From positions 186,001 to 250,000 of the forward strand of contig NZ_JAEIOS010000012.1 of assembly GCF_016342265.1 (NCBI RefSeq): DNA of 64,000 nucleotides. Direction: 5' to 3'. The position numbers and the translations under genes were made by a program. The DNA comes from Corynebacterium meridianum (GTDB taxonomy: Bacteria; Actinomycetota; Actinomycetes; Mycobacteriales; Mycobacteriaceae). Below the pieces are notes generated by a model. That model saw only the letters and a program-made list of their open reading frames with translations. It made no database searches and was not told the DNA's origin. Positions 11,807-21,415 of the stretch are shown here, one piece after another. The stretch's first letter is position 1, and the number at the start of each line of letters is the position of its first letter.

Positions 11807-12217
11807 GTGCGTGGACTGATCGTCGATTACTGCGGTGTCCTGGACGGAACCGAGGAGGACCAGCGCCGGTGGCGGAATCTGCTGGCGGCCGCCAAGAAGA
11901 ACGGCGTGGCCACGGCCGTGCTGTCCAACGACCCCGGCGGTCCCGGGGCGGAGCCCATCCGGGAACTCGAGTACCGCGGCATCGTGGATGCGGTGGTGCT
12001 GTCCGGAGAGGTCGGCGTCGAGAAACCCGACGAGGGGGCCTTCCAGGCTGCCGCCGATGCAATCGAACTGAGGCGCCAGGACTGCGTCATGGTCGATGAC
12101 TCCATCCTGAATGTGCACGCGGCGGTGCGTGCGGGCCTCGTCGGTGTCTACTACCAGCAGTTCGACCGGGCGGTCGTCGAGATCACCGGCCTGTTCGACA
12201 TCGAAGGGGAGTTCTGA
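11807..12217 (+). CDS. HAD-superfamily hydrolase, small
   Basis: A 136-residue haloacid-dehalogenase-like protein without a separate cap domain. Motif I is weak: LIVDYCGVLD has Asp7 but lacks the second Asp of DxDxT at the usual spacing (DYCGV). Motif II is LSND, the motif III Lys is in GVEKPD, and motif IV is VMVDDS. The middle Asp of motif I is replaced by Cys, so phosphatase activity is not certain. The gene starts with GTG 11807 behind GGAGAG and is followed 3 bp later by the DUF6912 gene, so the two are cotranscribed. Confidence 0.75.
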   Translation: MRGLIVDYCGVLDGTEEDQRRWRNLLAAAKKNGVATAVLSNDPGGPGAEPIRELEYRGIVDAVVLSGEVGVEKPDEGAFQAAADAIELRRQDCVMVDDSILNVHAAVRAGLVGVYYQQFDRAVVEITGLFDIEGEF

Positions 12218-12220
12218 GCG

Positions 12221-12727
12221 GTGCGGGTCTACATACCGGCGACCTTCGACATGCTGTCCTCCCTCGCGGAGGCACGCTCCCTCACCGCGCGGGGAGGGTG
12301 GGGTTTCGCGGTCACCCCGGCTCTGCTGGAGTTCTACACCTCAGGCGATGAGGAGGAGATCGCGCATCTCGCGTTCCAGGACGCCGCACGCGCCTCACTG
12401 CGATTGCTCGCCACGGGGCAGCCGGAGCGTTTCCCGCACCGGAGGGTGGTGGTCTCCGCCGACATCGAGGACGGATCCGTGGAGGTCTCCCCCGAATCGG
12501 GTGAATCGGTGGTGCGGCTCGATCCCCCGCAGGTCGACCTGTCCGACATCGTGTGCTTCCACGTCGACATCGCCGGCAGCGAGGCCGCCACCGCGGCCGC
12601 CGTCGAGGTGGTTGACGCCGCGGATCTCGGCGACGAGGATGCCGAGCTGACGGTCGGTGATGCTCTGGACAACTTCATGGCCTGGTACGAGGTCCAGGAG
12701 CTCGACGCGCTGGTGCAGCTCCTCTGA
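12221..12727 (+). CDS. DUF6912 family protein
   Basis: A 168-residue acidic protein recognised by its start, RVYIPATFDMLSSL, and by ALLEFYTSGDEEEIAHLAFQDAARASLRLL. It is a conserved actinobacterial family of unknown function. The C-terminal 50 residues are rich in Asp and Glu. No signal peptide or membrane helix is seen. GTG 12221 is 3 bp after the HAD stop, with AAGGGGAG upstream. The pairing with a small HAD protein suggests a common but unknown role. Confidence 0.7.
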   Translation: MRVYIPATFDMLSSLAEARSLTARGGWGFAVTPALLEFYTSGDEEEIAHLAFQDAARASLRLLATGQPERFPHRRVVVSADIEDGSVEVSPESGESVVRLDPPQVDLSDIVCFHVDIAGSEAATAAAVEVVDAADLGDEDAELTVGDALDNFMAWYEVQELDALVQLL

Positions 12728-12866
12728 GAGGATCGCTCGGGTCTGGCGCGTGCTGTGCGGTGCCGCCGGGTGGTGGTCGCGAAGGTGGTGGCAACGGGAC
12801 GCCCTCCGGGCCGCAGATTCTCTGCGCCGTGCTGTCGGATGTCGTGTCCCGCGTGGACACGTAACC

Positions 12867-12893
12867 TACGTTGCCGTAAGCTACGGTGTCGTA
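12867..12893. promoter_or_regulatory. Double palindromic operator of the reductase-desaturase operon
   Basis: Two copies of TACG-N4-CGTA (12867-12878 and 12882-12893) are spaced 15 bp start to start. The inner CGTA-AGC-TACG between them is itself a palindrome. Geometry and position suggest a site for two TetR-family dimers; TetR regulators of desaturases in other bacteria bind such sites. The second copy covers GTG 12886, so repressor binding would block the first possible start of the downstream gene or its transcription start. Confidence 0.55.
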
Positions 12894-14010
12894 CGAACAT
12901 CCGGAAATGCGTAAGGACAGTGAATCACCTGTGGTCACCAAAGCCGCCAGGGCGCGGGACGGGCTCGGTGCCCTGCGTCATGTACTGCGACGTTTCACCA
13001 CCCCCCTCCTGCCCGATGACTACACACAGCTGGTCAACCCGCTGTGGTCGGTGCGGGAGCTGAGGGGACAGATCGTCAGCGTCTCCCGGGCGACGGAGGG
13101 CACGGTCAACCTGGTCATCCGCCCGGGGTGGGGGGTGCCCGTCGATTTCGAGGCCGGCCAGTACATCGGGATCGGCGTCCAGATCGACGGCCGCTACGTG
13201 TGGCGCTCCTACTCCCTGACCTGCAGTCCCCGCCCCGCGGGGGATCTGCTGTCGATCACCGTTCGCGCGGTCGAACGGGGAAAACTCTCCAACCACCTGG
13301 TCGGCAGCGCACACCCCGGCATGACGGTGCGGATCGGGGCCCCGGCGGGGGACTTCCACCTGACCGATCCGATCCCGGAGAAACTGCTGTTCATCACAGC
13401 GGGAACGGGTATCACCCCGGTGATCAGCATGCTGCGGACTCTCGCCGACCGGAACCAGTTCGGTGACGTGACCCTGATCCATTCGGTGAGAACCGACGAG
13501 GACCTGCTGTTCCCGGACGTCCTCGAGGAACTCCGCCGGGAGCATCCCGGATTCACCGCGATCGTTCGCGTCACGAGCCGGGAGGGCCGGCTGACCCCGG
13601 AGACGGTCGGCGAGATCGTCCCGGACGTCACCGAGCGCACCGCCTACGCCTGCGGACCGAACGAGATGCTCGACGCCCTGGAAGCCTGGTGGTCCGAGCT
13701 CGACACCGACGAGGAGCTGCGCACCGAGCGTTTCACCCTCGACCGTAGCAGCGAGGCGACCGGTGGTGAGATCACCTTCGGGCACCGGGGAAGCTGCCAC
13801 GCGGACGGCGCGACGACACTGCTCGAGGCTGCGGAGAGCGCCGGCATCCAGCTCACCTTCGGGTGCCGCATGGGTATCTGCCAGACCTGTGTGCGGCCAC
13901 TGACCGACGGATACGTCCACGACCTGCGGACCGGTGACGTGCACGGACCGGGTGAGCGGATCCGCACCTGCGTGTGCGTGGCCGCCGGGGACGTCTCCGT
14001 CGACGTCTGA
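12886..14010 (+). CDS. 2Fe-2S/FAD oxidoreductase, desaturase electron donor (Rv3230c-like)
   Basis: A 374-residue reductase that passes electrons from NAD(P)H to the acyl desaturase encoded next. The FAD domain (about 55-155) has RSYSLTCSP (the RxYS motif), the NAD-binding domain has the GTGITP-type loop FITAGTGITPVISML, and a C-terminal plant-type ferredoxin domain has FGCRMGICQTC with a further Cys in RTCVCVA. In mycobacteria Rv3230c with DesA3 forms a stearoyl-CoA delta-9 desaturase. Start choice: GTG 12886 gives family length but lies inside the palindromic operator; ATG 12907 or GTG 12931 are alternatives, and none has a good ribosome site. A gap of 55 bp separates it from the desaturase. 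Confidence 0.88.
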   Translation: MSYEHPEMRKDSESPVVTKAARARDGLGALRHVLRRFTTPLLPDDYTQLVNPLWSVRELRGQIVSVSRATEGTVNLVIRPGWGVPVDFEAGQYIGIGVQIDGRYVWRSYSLTCSPRPAGDLLSITVRAVERGKLSNHLVGSAHPGMTVRIGAPAGDFHLTDPIPEKLLFITAGTGITPVISMLRTLADRNQFGDVTLIHSVRTDEDLLFPDVLEELRREHPGFTAIVRVTSREGRLTPETVGEIVPDVTERTAYACGPNEMLDALEAWWSELDTDEELRTERFTLDRSSEATGGEITFGHRGSCHADGATTLLEAAESAGIQLTFGCRMGICQTCVRPLTDGYVHDLRTGDVHGPGERIRTCVCVAAGDVSVDV

Positions 14011-14065
14011 CCCACCGCCCCATCCCCAGAACACCCATCGAACGAAGACCCCTAAGGACACCGAC

Positions 14066-15370
14066 ATGGCCATCGACAACATCCGGGCCTACTCCCACCT
14101 GACCGACGAGGACATCGCCGAGATCGGGCGTCGTCTCGACGCCATCAAGGCCGAGATCGAGGCGGACCTGGGCGAGGACGACGTCCGGTACATCAAGGGA
14201 CTGATCCGGTTCCAACGCTCACTCGAGATCGCCGGCCGGGCGACACTGCTGTTCAGCCACAAGAAACCACTGTGGTGGGCAGGCAGCGGAATGCTAGCGG
14301 TCTCCAAGATCCTCGAGAACATGGAGATCGGGCACAACGTCATCCACGGACAGTGGGACTGGATGAACGACCCCGAGATCCACTCCACCACCTGGGAATG
14401 GGACATGACCTGCCCGTCCTCCCAGTGGATGCACTCCCACAACTACGTCCACCACAAGTACACCAACATCATCGGCATGGACAACGACGTGGGATACGGC
14501 ATCCTGCGGGTTACCCGTGACCGCAGGTGGACCCCGCAGCACGCGTTCCAGCCGCTCACCAACGTCGTGCTGGCGTCTCTGTTCCAGTGGGCCATCGCCT
14601 TCTACGACGTGGAACTCGGCCGCTACTTCGCGGGCAAGCAGGGCTGGGACGAGACGAAGGTCCGCTTCTGGGAGGCGGTGCACAAGTCGAAGCGCCAGGT
14701 GATCAAGGACTACGTCCTGTTCCCGGCGCTGTCCGGGCCGAACTACGTGCACACGGTCACCGCGAACGCGTTCGCCAACTGGATCCGCAGCGTGTGGGCG
14801 TACCTGGTGATCTTCTGCGGGCACTTCCCCGACGAGACGGAGACGTTCACCAAGGAGCAGTACGCCACGGAGGACCACAACGAGTGGTACCTGCGGCAGA
14901 TGCTCGGCTCGGCGAACTTCAAGGGCGGGAAACTGCTCACGATCCTCTCCGGCAACCTGAACTACCAGATCGAGCACCACCTGTTCCCGGACATGCCGTC
15001 GAACCGGCTCGCCGACGTCGGCAAGCGGGTGGAGGACATCGCGCGGGAGTTCGAACTGCCGTACAACACCGACTCCTTCCCGATGCAGCTGATCAAGGTG
15101 CAGAAGACGCTGCTGAAGCTGACGCTGCCGAACAAGTACCTCGCGGCGGATCCGGACAACGCTCCGGAGGTGCGCTCGAACGCGGCGTTCACCAAGTACC
15201 CCGAGGTGGAGGAGAAGCTGCACGTCGGCGCCGCCGCGGACGGTGTCCGCAAGGGCCTGCGCACCGGTCTGAGGATGCTGGAGAAGCTCCGTCCCACCGT
15301 GGTCGAGGGCATCCGGGGACTCACCGGCCGCAGCCCCTACCACACCCCCGTGGAGAAGACCCGCAGCTGA
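14066..15370 (+). CDS. Membrane fatty-acid (acyl-CoA) desaturase, DesA3-like
   Basis: A 434-residue integral membrane di-iron desaturase. The three histidine boxes are present: HNVIH (HxxxH), HSHNYVHHKY (HxxHH) and QIEHHLFP (QxEHH). Membrane helices surround the boxes; residues 1-50 are a soluble segment. With the reductase upstream it forms a complete oleate-forming system. AAGGA precedes ATG 14066; the open frame extends upstream into the reductase gene but has no family support. Many corynebacteria including C. glutamicum are thought to lack such a desaturase, so this pair may mark a lipid difference of this species. A hairpin follows at the convergent junction with the CLC gene. Confidence 0.9.
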   Translation: MAIDNIRAYSHLTDEDIAEIGRRLDAIKAEIEADLGEDDVRYIKGLIRFQRSLEIAGRATLLFSHKKPLWWAGSGMLAVSKILENMEIGHNVIHGQWDWMNDPEIHSTTWEWDMTCPSSQWMHSHNYVHHKYTNIIGMDNDVGYGILRVTRDRRWTPQHAFQPLTNVVLASLFQWAIAFYDVELGRYFAGKQGWDETKVRFWEAVHKSKRQVIKDYVLFPALSGPNYVHTVTANAFANWIRSVWAYLVIFCGHFPDETETFTKEQYATEDHNEWYLRQMLGSANFKGGKLLTILSGNLNYQIEHHLFPDMPSNRLADVGKRVEDIAREFELPYNTDSFPMQLIKVQKTLLKLTLPNKYLAADPDNAPEVRSNAAFTKYPEVEEKLHVGAAADGVRKGLRTGLRMLEKLRPTVVEGIRGLTGRSPYHTPVEKTRS

Positions 15371-15391
15371 CCGGCCCGTCAGGGTCCCCAC

Positions 15392-15432
15392 CACGCCCGC
15401 CCCTCCCCGTGCCGCACCCGGGGAAGGGCGTG
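15392..15432. terminator. Candidate hairpin between desaturase and CLC genes
   Basis: CACGCCC (15392-15398) pairs with GGGCGTG (15426-15432), with an inner TCCCC/GGGGA stem and a bulge. It lies between two convergent stops and could end both transcripts. Confidence 0.45.
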
Positions 15433-15451
15433 CGTCCGCGTGCCACCCGGA

Positions 15452-16885
15452 TCAGGGCCTGATGTCGGCCTCGGCGGTCCACGCGGTGTAGGTGAAGGGG
15501 AGCTGGCGCTGGTCCTTGTCGACGATGACGCCCCACACGCGCACGGCGAGGGCCGCCGTGATGACGGCGATGAACATCGCCAGGTACCCCTGGGCGGCGA
15601 GGTCGGTGAACTCGACCGCGGCGATCATGCCGAACATCGGTGCCGCCATCGTCGTAGACAGGAACGCCCCCGCCCCGAGGAGGGCGAACGCCGCGACGGG
15701 AACACCGGGGAAGAACGGCTGGCAGAGGATCCCGATGACACCACCGGTCAGCGCCCCGAGAGCGAAGGCCGGGGTGAGGGTACCGCCGACGGTCCCGGCA
15801 CGGAAACACGCGAGGATCATCACGCCACGGGCGATACCGAGGAGAATCAGGACACCGATGGGCAGGCCGGTGGTGAACATGGTCTCCGCGGCCCAGCGCC
15901 CGTTCGCCGACACACCGGGCAGGAAGTAGGCGGCGATCGCGCAGAGGGTGAACACGAAGGGCATCTCCCAGAGGATGTTCGCGTCCCGGGGCCGCAAGGC
16001 GGCCGCCTTGCGGGCGAGGATGCCGAACCAGTGTCCGGAGATCCCGGAGACGATGCCGACGAGCACGGCGGCGAGAAGCATGTCGGGGTGCTCGTTGAGC
16101 GGCACCGAATGGTAGATCGGGTGCGGGTCGACGAAGATTCCGGTGGTGGCCACGGCGGTCGCTGACGCGAGCATCGTGGAAACCACCGTGCGGGTCGACA
16201 TCTCGACGAGCAGGAGCTCCAGGGCGAACAGCGCCCCTGCGAGAGGGAGATGGAAGCTGGCGGCCAGGCCCGCACCGGCGGCCGACGCCACGAGGATCCG
16301 GCGGGCTCCGGCGTCGATGGACAGCGCCGTCGCGAGCCGGGATGCGACCATACCGCCCATCAGGCGCGGGGCGTTCTCCCGACCGACGGGGGCGCCGGCG
16401 GCGACCGAGACGACCTGGGTGAAGGCGGAGAGGGCGGTCTCGAACAGCGGCATCGGGGTGCCGTGCATCGCCCCGGGTACCGAGACCGCGGGCCGGCCGA
16501 AGCGTTCGAGCAGGTACCAGATCCAGGAGGTGACGACGCCGACGCAGATCAGCGTCACGGCGAGCCGCTCGGGGGAGACGTTGCTGCCCGGGTCCAGGAC
16601 GATGAGGTGGTGGGCGCCGTAGATCCACTGCTCGGTGGCCACGATGAGGCGGTTGCCCATCGCGACGAGCAACCCGGTGAGTGCACCGGCGACGATCGCC
16701 AGGACCGCCAGACGGTTCAGTGGCGTCACGGTCATCGGTGGGCGGGCCACCGGATTGGCGCCACCGGTGGGTTCGTTGTGGTGGGAGTCCCGGTCGTGGT
16801 GGGCGTCGGTGAGTTGCCGCTCGGTCAACGGGCTACCCTGCTTGTCCTGTTCGCGGGAGTGCCCGCTACCTACCCACCAGCCCAT
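15452..16885 (-). CDS. CLC-family chloride channel/antiporter
   Basis: A 477-residue protein with about ten hydrophobic segments. The helix-F motif reads GAPVGRENAPRLMGG: the gating Glu of GREGP is kept but GP is replaced by NA. The helix-N GxFxP motif reads GGTLTP, and no classical GSGIP is evident. It therefore belongs to a divergent CLC branch whose ion (chloride or another anion) I cannot name. The N-terminal 50 residues are hydrophilic and His-rich; ATG at residue 51 (MTVTPLN) is an alternative start. ATG 16885 is 3 bp after the rsgA stop with AGGGG inside the rsgA end, so it is coupled to the aroA-rsgA unit. Confidence 0.85.
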   Translation of the reverse strand: MGWWVGSGHSREQDKQGSPLTERQLTDAHHDRDSHHNEPTGGANPVARPPMTVTPLNRLAVLAIVAGALTGLLVAMGNRLIVATEQWIYGAHHLIVLDPGSNVSPERLAVTLICVGVVTSWIWYLLERFGRPAVSVPGAMHGTPMPLFETALSAFTQVVSVAAGAPVGRENAPRLMGGMVASRLATALSIDAGARRILVASAAGAGLAASFHLPLAGALFALELLLVEMSTRTVVSTMLASATAVATTGIFVDPHPIYHSVPLNEHPDMLLAAVLVGIVSGISGHWFGILARKAAALRPRDANILWEMPFVFTLCAIAAYFLPGVSANGRWAAETMFTTGLPIGVLILLGIARGVMILACFRAGTVGGTLTPAFALGALTGGVIGILCQPFFPGVPVAAFALLGAGAFLSTTMAAPMFGMIAAVEFTDLAAQGYLAMFIAVITAALAVRVWGVIVDKDQRQLPFTYTAWTAEADIRP

Positions 16886-16888
16886 GTC

Positions 16889-17905
16889 CTACCCCTGCCG
16901 GTCCCAGTCGTCGTTGCTGCGGAGTGCCTCGAGAAGGCTGCGCACCGCGGTCACGCGGCGCGCACTCGCCCCCTCGAGGGTATCGAGTGCGCATTCCGGA
17001 TCAGCGGGCGGCCCCGAGTGCGTGCAACCCCGCGGGCAGTCGGCGACGGCTGCCGCGAGATCCTCGAAGACTCCGACGACCCGATCTGCGTCGACGTGCG
17101 CGAGGCCGAAGGAGCGGATACCGGGTGTGTCGATGATCCACCCACCGTGCGGCAGGGGGAGTGCGACCGACTGGGTTGAGGTGTGCCGTCCCTTCCCCAC
17201 ACCGGACACCACGCCGGTCGCCCGGTCGGCGTCGGGCACGAGGCGATTCACCAGTGTCGATTTGCCGACCCCGGAATGCCCGATCAGGGCGGTCACCGAG
17301 TGGTCGACGATCTCCCTGACCGGATCCAGCGGATCATCGATGCCGCAGACCACGACGGGGACGTCCAGGTCGCGGAACTCCGCGGCGAACTCCGCCGGAT
17401 CCGCGAGATCCGACTTGGTGAGGCACAGGATGGGCTTCAGCCCGCCGACGAATGCCGCGACGAGGGCGCGTTCGACGAACCCGGAACGCGGCGGGGGATC
17501 GGCGACGGCGGAGACGATGAGCAGCTGCCGGGCGTTGCCCACAACGATGCGTTCGTACGGGTCGGTGTCGTCGGCGGTCCGGCGGAGCACGCTGGTGCGG
17601 TCCTCGAGGCGCACTATCCGGGCCAGTGTCCCCGGGGCGCCGGAGGTGTCCCCGACGACCCCGACGCGGTCACCGACCACGATGGCCGTCCGGCCGAGCT
17701 CCCGGGCCCGCATGCACACCAGGGGATCGGAGCGTGGGTCCGTGCCGTCGAGGATGACCCCCCACCGGCCGCGGTCCTTGCTGACGACCATCCCGAACTC
17801 GGCGTCATCGTGGGTGGGGCGCTCCTTCGTCCGGGGGCGCGTCCCCCTGCGGGGAGGGCGGACCCGGACGTCGGATTCGTCCCAGTCGCGGCGTGCTCTA
17901 CCCAC
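16889..17905 (-). CDS. rsgA: Ribosome small-subunit biogenesis GTPase RsgA
   Basis: A circularly permuted GTPase of 338 residues, acting late in 30S maturation. An OB-fold N-terminus is followed by G4 (LTKSDL) ahead of G1 ([12 protein letters not shown]) and G3 (DTPGIRSFG), the order that defines the family. The zinc knuckle [16 protein letters not shown] completes the C-terminus. I choose GTG 17905, which overlaps the aroA stop by 8 bp (GTGGGTAG) with GAGG upstream; the longer frame reads into aroA in Arg/Ser-rich nonsense. The overlap implies coupling to aroA, and the CLC gene follows in the same unit. Confidence 0.92.
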   Translation of the reverse strand: MGRARRDWDESDVRVRPPRRGTRPRTKERPTHDDAEFGMVVSKDRGRWGVILDGTDPRSDPLVCMRARELGRTAIVVGDRVGVVGDTSGAPGTLARIVRLEDRTSVLRRTADDTDPYERIVVGNARQLLIVSAVADPPPRSGFVERALVAAFVGGLKPILCLTKSDLADPAEFAAEFRDLDVPVVVCGIDDPLDPVREIVDHSVTALIGHSGVGKSTLVNRLVPDADRATGVVSGVGKGRHTSTQSVALPLPHGGWIIDTPGIRSFGLAHVDADRVVGVFEDLAAAVADCPRGCTHSGPPADPECALDTLEGASARRVTAVRSLLEALRSNDDWDRQG

Positions 17906-19241
17906 GCTCGGACGCCTCCTCGTCCGGTGCGAGCATCTCCGCCCACATCCGTTCGAAGCCCGGGAGGGTCTTACCGGTGGTCGCGATGTCGACGACCTCG
18001 ACGCCAGGAACCGCGAGCCCCAGGATCGCACCCGCTGTGGCCATGCGGTGATCGTGGTGCGACTCCCACACCCCGCCGTGCAGCGCGGACCTTCCGACCG
18101 GTTGAATACGCAGTCCGTCCTCCAACTCGGTGCAGTCGCCGCCGAGTGAGTTGAGTCCGTCGGACAGGGCCTTCAGGCGGTCCGTCTCGTGGCCGCGCAG
18201 GTGCGCGATGCCGGTGAGCTCGGAGGGGGAGTCCGCCAGGGCGGCCAGTGCCGCGACCGTCGGGGTGAGCTCGCCGATGTCCCCGAGATCACGGGAGATG
18301 CCGTGCAGGACGCCGTCGGCCGGGCCGGTGACGGTCAGCGAGGAGTGGCCGGTCTGCGGGTCGGCGGAGATCTCCACCGCGCAGCCCATCTCGGCGAGGA
18401 TCCCGCGGATGGCGTCACCGGCCTGGGTTGTGTGGGTGGGCCAGTCGTGGATACGGACCCGCCCGCCGGTCACAGCGGCGGCGGCGAGGAACGGGGTGGC
18501 GTTCGACAGGTCCGGTTCGACGAGCCAGGCGCGGGCACCGACGGGACCCGGGTGGACGGTCCACTGGTTCGCGGCCGAGCAGTCGACGCTGACCCCGGCC
18601 TCGCGGAGCATCGCGACGGTCATCTCGATGTGGGGTTGACTCGGGAGCCGGTCGCCCGTGTGCCGGACGGTGATCCCCTCGCCGAACCGGGCCCCCGCCA
18701 GCAGCAGCCCGGAGACGAACTGACTCGACGCCGATGCGTCGATGTCCACGGTGCCGCCCCGCGGGGTGGCGGAGGCGGTGACGGTGAAGGGCAGCCGGTC
18801 GCCGGTGACCTCCACACCGAGCTCGCGGAGGGCGTCCAGGATGGTGGACATGGGGCGTTTGCGGGCCTGCGGGTCACCGTCGAAGTGAACCGGGGCGCCG
18901 GCGAGCGCGGCGACCGGGGGGACGAAACGCATGACCGTGCCGGCCAGACCGCAGTCGACCTCGCCGCCACCGAGCTGGCCGGGATCGACCGACAGCGTCG
19001 TGCCGTCGTCATCGGACGGCGTGACGGTGACGCCCATGCCGCGCAGCGCGTTGATCATCAGCTCCGTGTCCCGGGAGCGCAGCGCGCCCCGGATCGTGGA
19101 GGGGCCGTCGGCCAGTGCCGTGAGCACCAGCGCGCGGTTCGTGATGGACTTCGAACCGGGGACCGTGACCTCGCAGTCGACGGGGGCGGATGCGACGGGG
19201 GCGGACCACAGGGGTGGATCAGAGTGCTTCAGTGAATTCAC
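17898..19241 (-). CDS. aroA: 3-phosphoshikimate 1-carboxyvinyltransferase (EPSP synthase)
   Basis: A 447-residue enzyme of the shikimate pathway that joins phosphoenolpyruvate and shikimate-3-phosphate. Near the N-terminus is [14 protein letters not shown] (substrate-binding Lys, Ser and Arg), then the PEP-loop region [23 protein letters not shown], and the C-terminal ESHHDHRMA with [12 protein letters not shown]. The GTG at 19241 directly follows GGAGGA with no spacer, too close for a Shine-Dalgarno start, while TATCAT ends 6 nt before it; a leaderless start is likely. The first gene of aroA-rsgA-clc, it is divergent from the SRAP gene with only 18 bp between starts. Confidence 0.95.
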   Translation of the reverse strand: MNSLKHSDPPLWSAPVASAPVDCEVTVPGSKSITNRALVLTALADGPSTIRGALRSRDTELMINALRGMGVTVTPSDDDGTTLSVDPGQLGGGEVDCGLAGTVMRFVPPVAALAGAPVHFDGDPQARKRPMSTILDALRELGVEVTGDRLPFTVTASATPRGGTVDIDASASSQFVSGLLLAGARFGEGITVRHTGDRLPSQPHIEMTVAMLREAGVSVDCSAANQWTVHPGPVGARAWLVEPDLSNATPFLAAAAVTGGRVRIHDWPTHTTQAGDAIRGILAEMGCAVEISADPQTGHSSLTVTGPADGVLHGISRDLGDIGELTPTVAALAALADSPSELTGIAHLRGHETDRLKALSDGLNSLGGDCTELEDGLRIQPVGRSALHGGVWESHHDHRMATAGAILGLAVPGVEVVDIATTGKTLPGFERMWAEMLAPDEEASERG

Positions 19242-19247
19242 TCCTCC

Positions 19248-19253
19248 ATGATA
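19248..19253 (-). promoter_or_regulatory. -10 element for leaderless aroA
   Basis: Read on the minus strand, TATCAT ends 6 nt before the aroA GTG. It lies between the two divergent starts, so aroA transcription starts almost at its first codon. Confidence 0.5.
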
Positions 19254-19259
19254 GGGAAT

Positions 19260-19958
19260 ATGTGCGGCCGTTTTGTCCTGTTCACCACATCCGAAGCGCT
19301 GATCGACGCCGCGACCGCGCTGCCCGGGGTGCGTTCGGTCGCTGCGCCCCTGGGAACACCCCCGCCGCGGTACAACATCGCCCCCACACAGATCATCCCG
19401 GTACTGCGCCGGGTCGGGCGCGTCCCGGAGGGCGCCGAGCCGGACCTGGAGATCTCACCCGCGCGCTGGGGTCTGCTGCCGTCCTGGAAAAGGGATGAGG
19501 GAGGGCCGGTGCTGTTCAACGCCCGCGCCGAGACCGTACCGGACAAGCCCTCGTTCCGGGACGCGTTCGTCCGCGGCAGGTGTGCGATCCCGCTCAACGG
19601 GTGGTACGAGTGGCGGGAGAAGCGGCCGTACTACGTGCACCCGGCGGACGGGGAGCCGGTGATGTGGATCGCCGGACTCCGGGACACCGGCCTGGACACC
19701 GTCTCCGGCACGATCATCACGACCACCCCGGTCGGGGAACAGCTGACCCGGCTGCATGACCGCATGCCGAGGATCCTCGCTCCCGACGAGGTGACGACGT
19801 GGATCTGTGGTGATGTGGAGCAGGCCCGCGGGCTACTGCGTCCCGCCCGGGAACTTCTCGTGTCGCGGCTTGCGCTGCGGGAGGTTGACCGCGCGGTGGG
19901 CAACGCGCGCAACGAGGGGCCGCGGTTGATCGACGACATCGGTCGGATCACCGGTTGA
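19260..19958 (+). CDS. SRAP (HMCES/YedK) abasic-site processing protein
   Basis: A 232-residue SOS-response-associated peptidase-fold protein that forms a thiazolidine crosslink with abasic sites in single-stranded DNA. The start is ATG 19260 because catalysis needs Cys2 exposed after Met removal (MCGRF); an ATG four codons upstream would bury it. The other active-site residues are present: Asn in YNIAPT, Glu in WYEW and His in LHDRMP. It overlaps the end of the convergent MFS pseudogene by 11 bp. Confidence 0.92.
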   Translation: MCGRFVLFTTSEALIDAATALPGVRSVAAPLGTPPPRYNIAPTQIIPVLRRVGRVPEGAEPDLEISPARWGLLPSWKRDEGGPVLFNARAETVPDKPSFRDAFVRGRCAIPLNGWYEWREKRPYYVHPADGEPVMWIAGLRDTGLDTVSGTIITTTPVGEQLTRLHDRMPRILAPDEVTTWICGDVEQARGLLRPARELLVSRLALREVDRAVGNARNEGPRLIDDIGRITG

Positions 19959-21338
19959 CGGACGTCGTCGCGCACCGCGACCGGTGAAGAGTCGCCGCGC
20001 AGGCGAGTACGGCGACCAGCAGCACCGCACCCACCGCCCCGTAAGTCACCGTGAACGCTGTCCCGGAATCCGTGGCCCCGGCGATCCGGACGAAGACGGA
20101 ACCGAGGGCGGCCGAGCCCGTGACGAGGCCGATGTTGCGTGCCGACCCGAGGACCCCGGCGGCGGTGCCTCTGCGGCTCCCGGGCACGGACTCCAGTACG
20201 GTCATGTTGTTCGCCGCCATGAACAGCTGGTACCCCGGAGCGAGGAGAACCGTGTCCGCGACGTGACCGGGAACCCCGAGCCACGGTCCGCCGACCGCGA
20301 GAACCGTCACCGCGACGCCCATCCACGCCAGCCCCGGCACCGTCAACCCCGGGGCTGTGTCTCCGGTGACGAATCTCCCGGTGATCACACCCGCGACCAC
20401 CGACGTCAGGGGACCGAGAGCCATGATCAGACCGATGACCCGTGGCGTGAGACCGTGTGCGGCGGAGAGACGGAACGGGCCGATGAACAGGGGCTCATCA
20501 TCACCGCGCCCACGACGACCATGAGGGTCACGGCGCGCCGTACAGCCGATGATCCGAGCGACCACTCCGGTGGAAGGGGCCGTGGATCCCGGCCCTCGAT
20601 CCGGTGGAGCACGACCGGAGCAGCCACCGCCACCGTGAGCAGGCCGACAGTTCGCGCCGGAGAACCCCGGCCCCGCCGCATGCCGTCGCTTACGCGAGGG
20701 CCTCGACCATGAGCAGCGCCGCGCCCGCGACATCCGGGCGGCGGCGATGTCGCCCGACCGGATGCGTCCCACCGGTACCGCCACGCGTCGCGCGGAGCGG
20801 CACGGCGGTGGACAGACAGACACGCCAGCATCCGGAAGACGGCCCGACAACCGGTCGCATCCACGAGGACACGAGCCAGGACCGGACCGGCGGCGGTTCC
20901 CACGGCAGTCGCCGAACCGTGCGGTCCCAGCCCGGAACCGGATCGTCGTGCCGTGAGCAGATCCCGGACGGCGGCGACCGGGAGTACCGCGAGCGCCGCG
21001 CCCGCGGCGCCCCGGATCGCTCGCACGGCGATGAGAACGCCCGGCGAGGGGGTAAGGGCACACAGTGCCGCTGTGACGGTGAACAGGATCACCGCACCGA
21101 GCAGCACGCGATCCCGACCGAGAATCCCACCGAGACACCGGAACACCGGCCCCATGGTCGTCATCCCCCGGAGGAAAGCGGTGACGAGCCACCGCGCGGT
21201 TCCCGGATCGCCACCGGACCAGACGGCGACGGCGGGCAGGACCACGGGTACCGCGCTCACACCGATCTGGGCGGTCGTCGCGCACCAGGCCAGGGCCATG
21301 AGCCGCAGCGATCGGGTCGTGCGGGAATCCGTGAACAT
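19948..21338 (-). pseudogene. MFS (DHA2-like) transporter, multiply frameshifted
   Basis: The protein similarity moves through all three minus-strand frames. It starts at ATG 21338 (MFTDSRTTRSLRLMALAW) with good N-terminal membrane helices and GxLGRDRVLL, and runs to MLACLS near 20,815. It then jumps frame about 20,815, 20,785, 20,745 and 20,690 (piece RPDVAGAALLMVEALA, then a stop) and resumes as TVGLLTVAVAAPVVL and VTLMVVVGAVMMS. It shifts once more near 20,490 to LFIGPF and runs to the native-looking end at 19948. Most shifts look like one-base indels. The gene was a drug-exporter-type MFS protein divergent from the XRE regulator; no single frame codes for a working protein. Confidence 0.8.
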
Positions 21339-21415
21339 GCCTCCACACTGGTTGCCCGGAGCCGTACCGGACAACGGGTGTTGCCGAAACCGGGAAATCC
21401 TGCTGTGCTGGGTGG

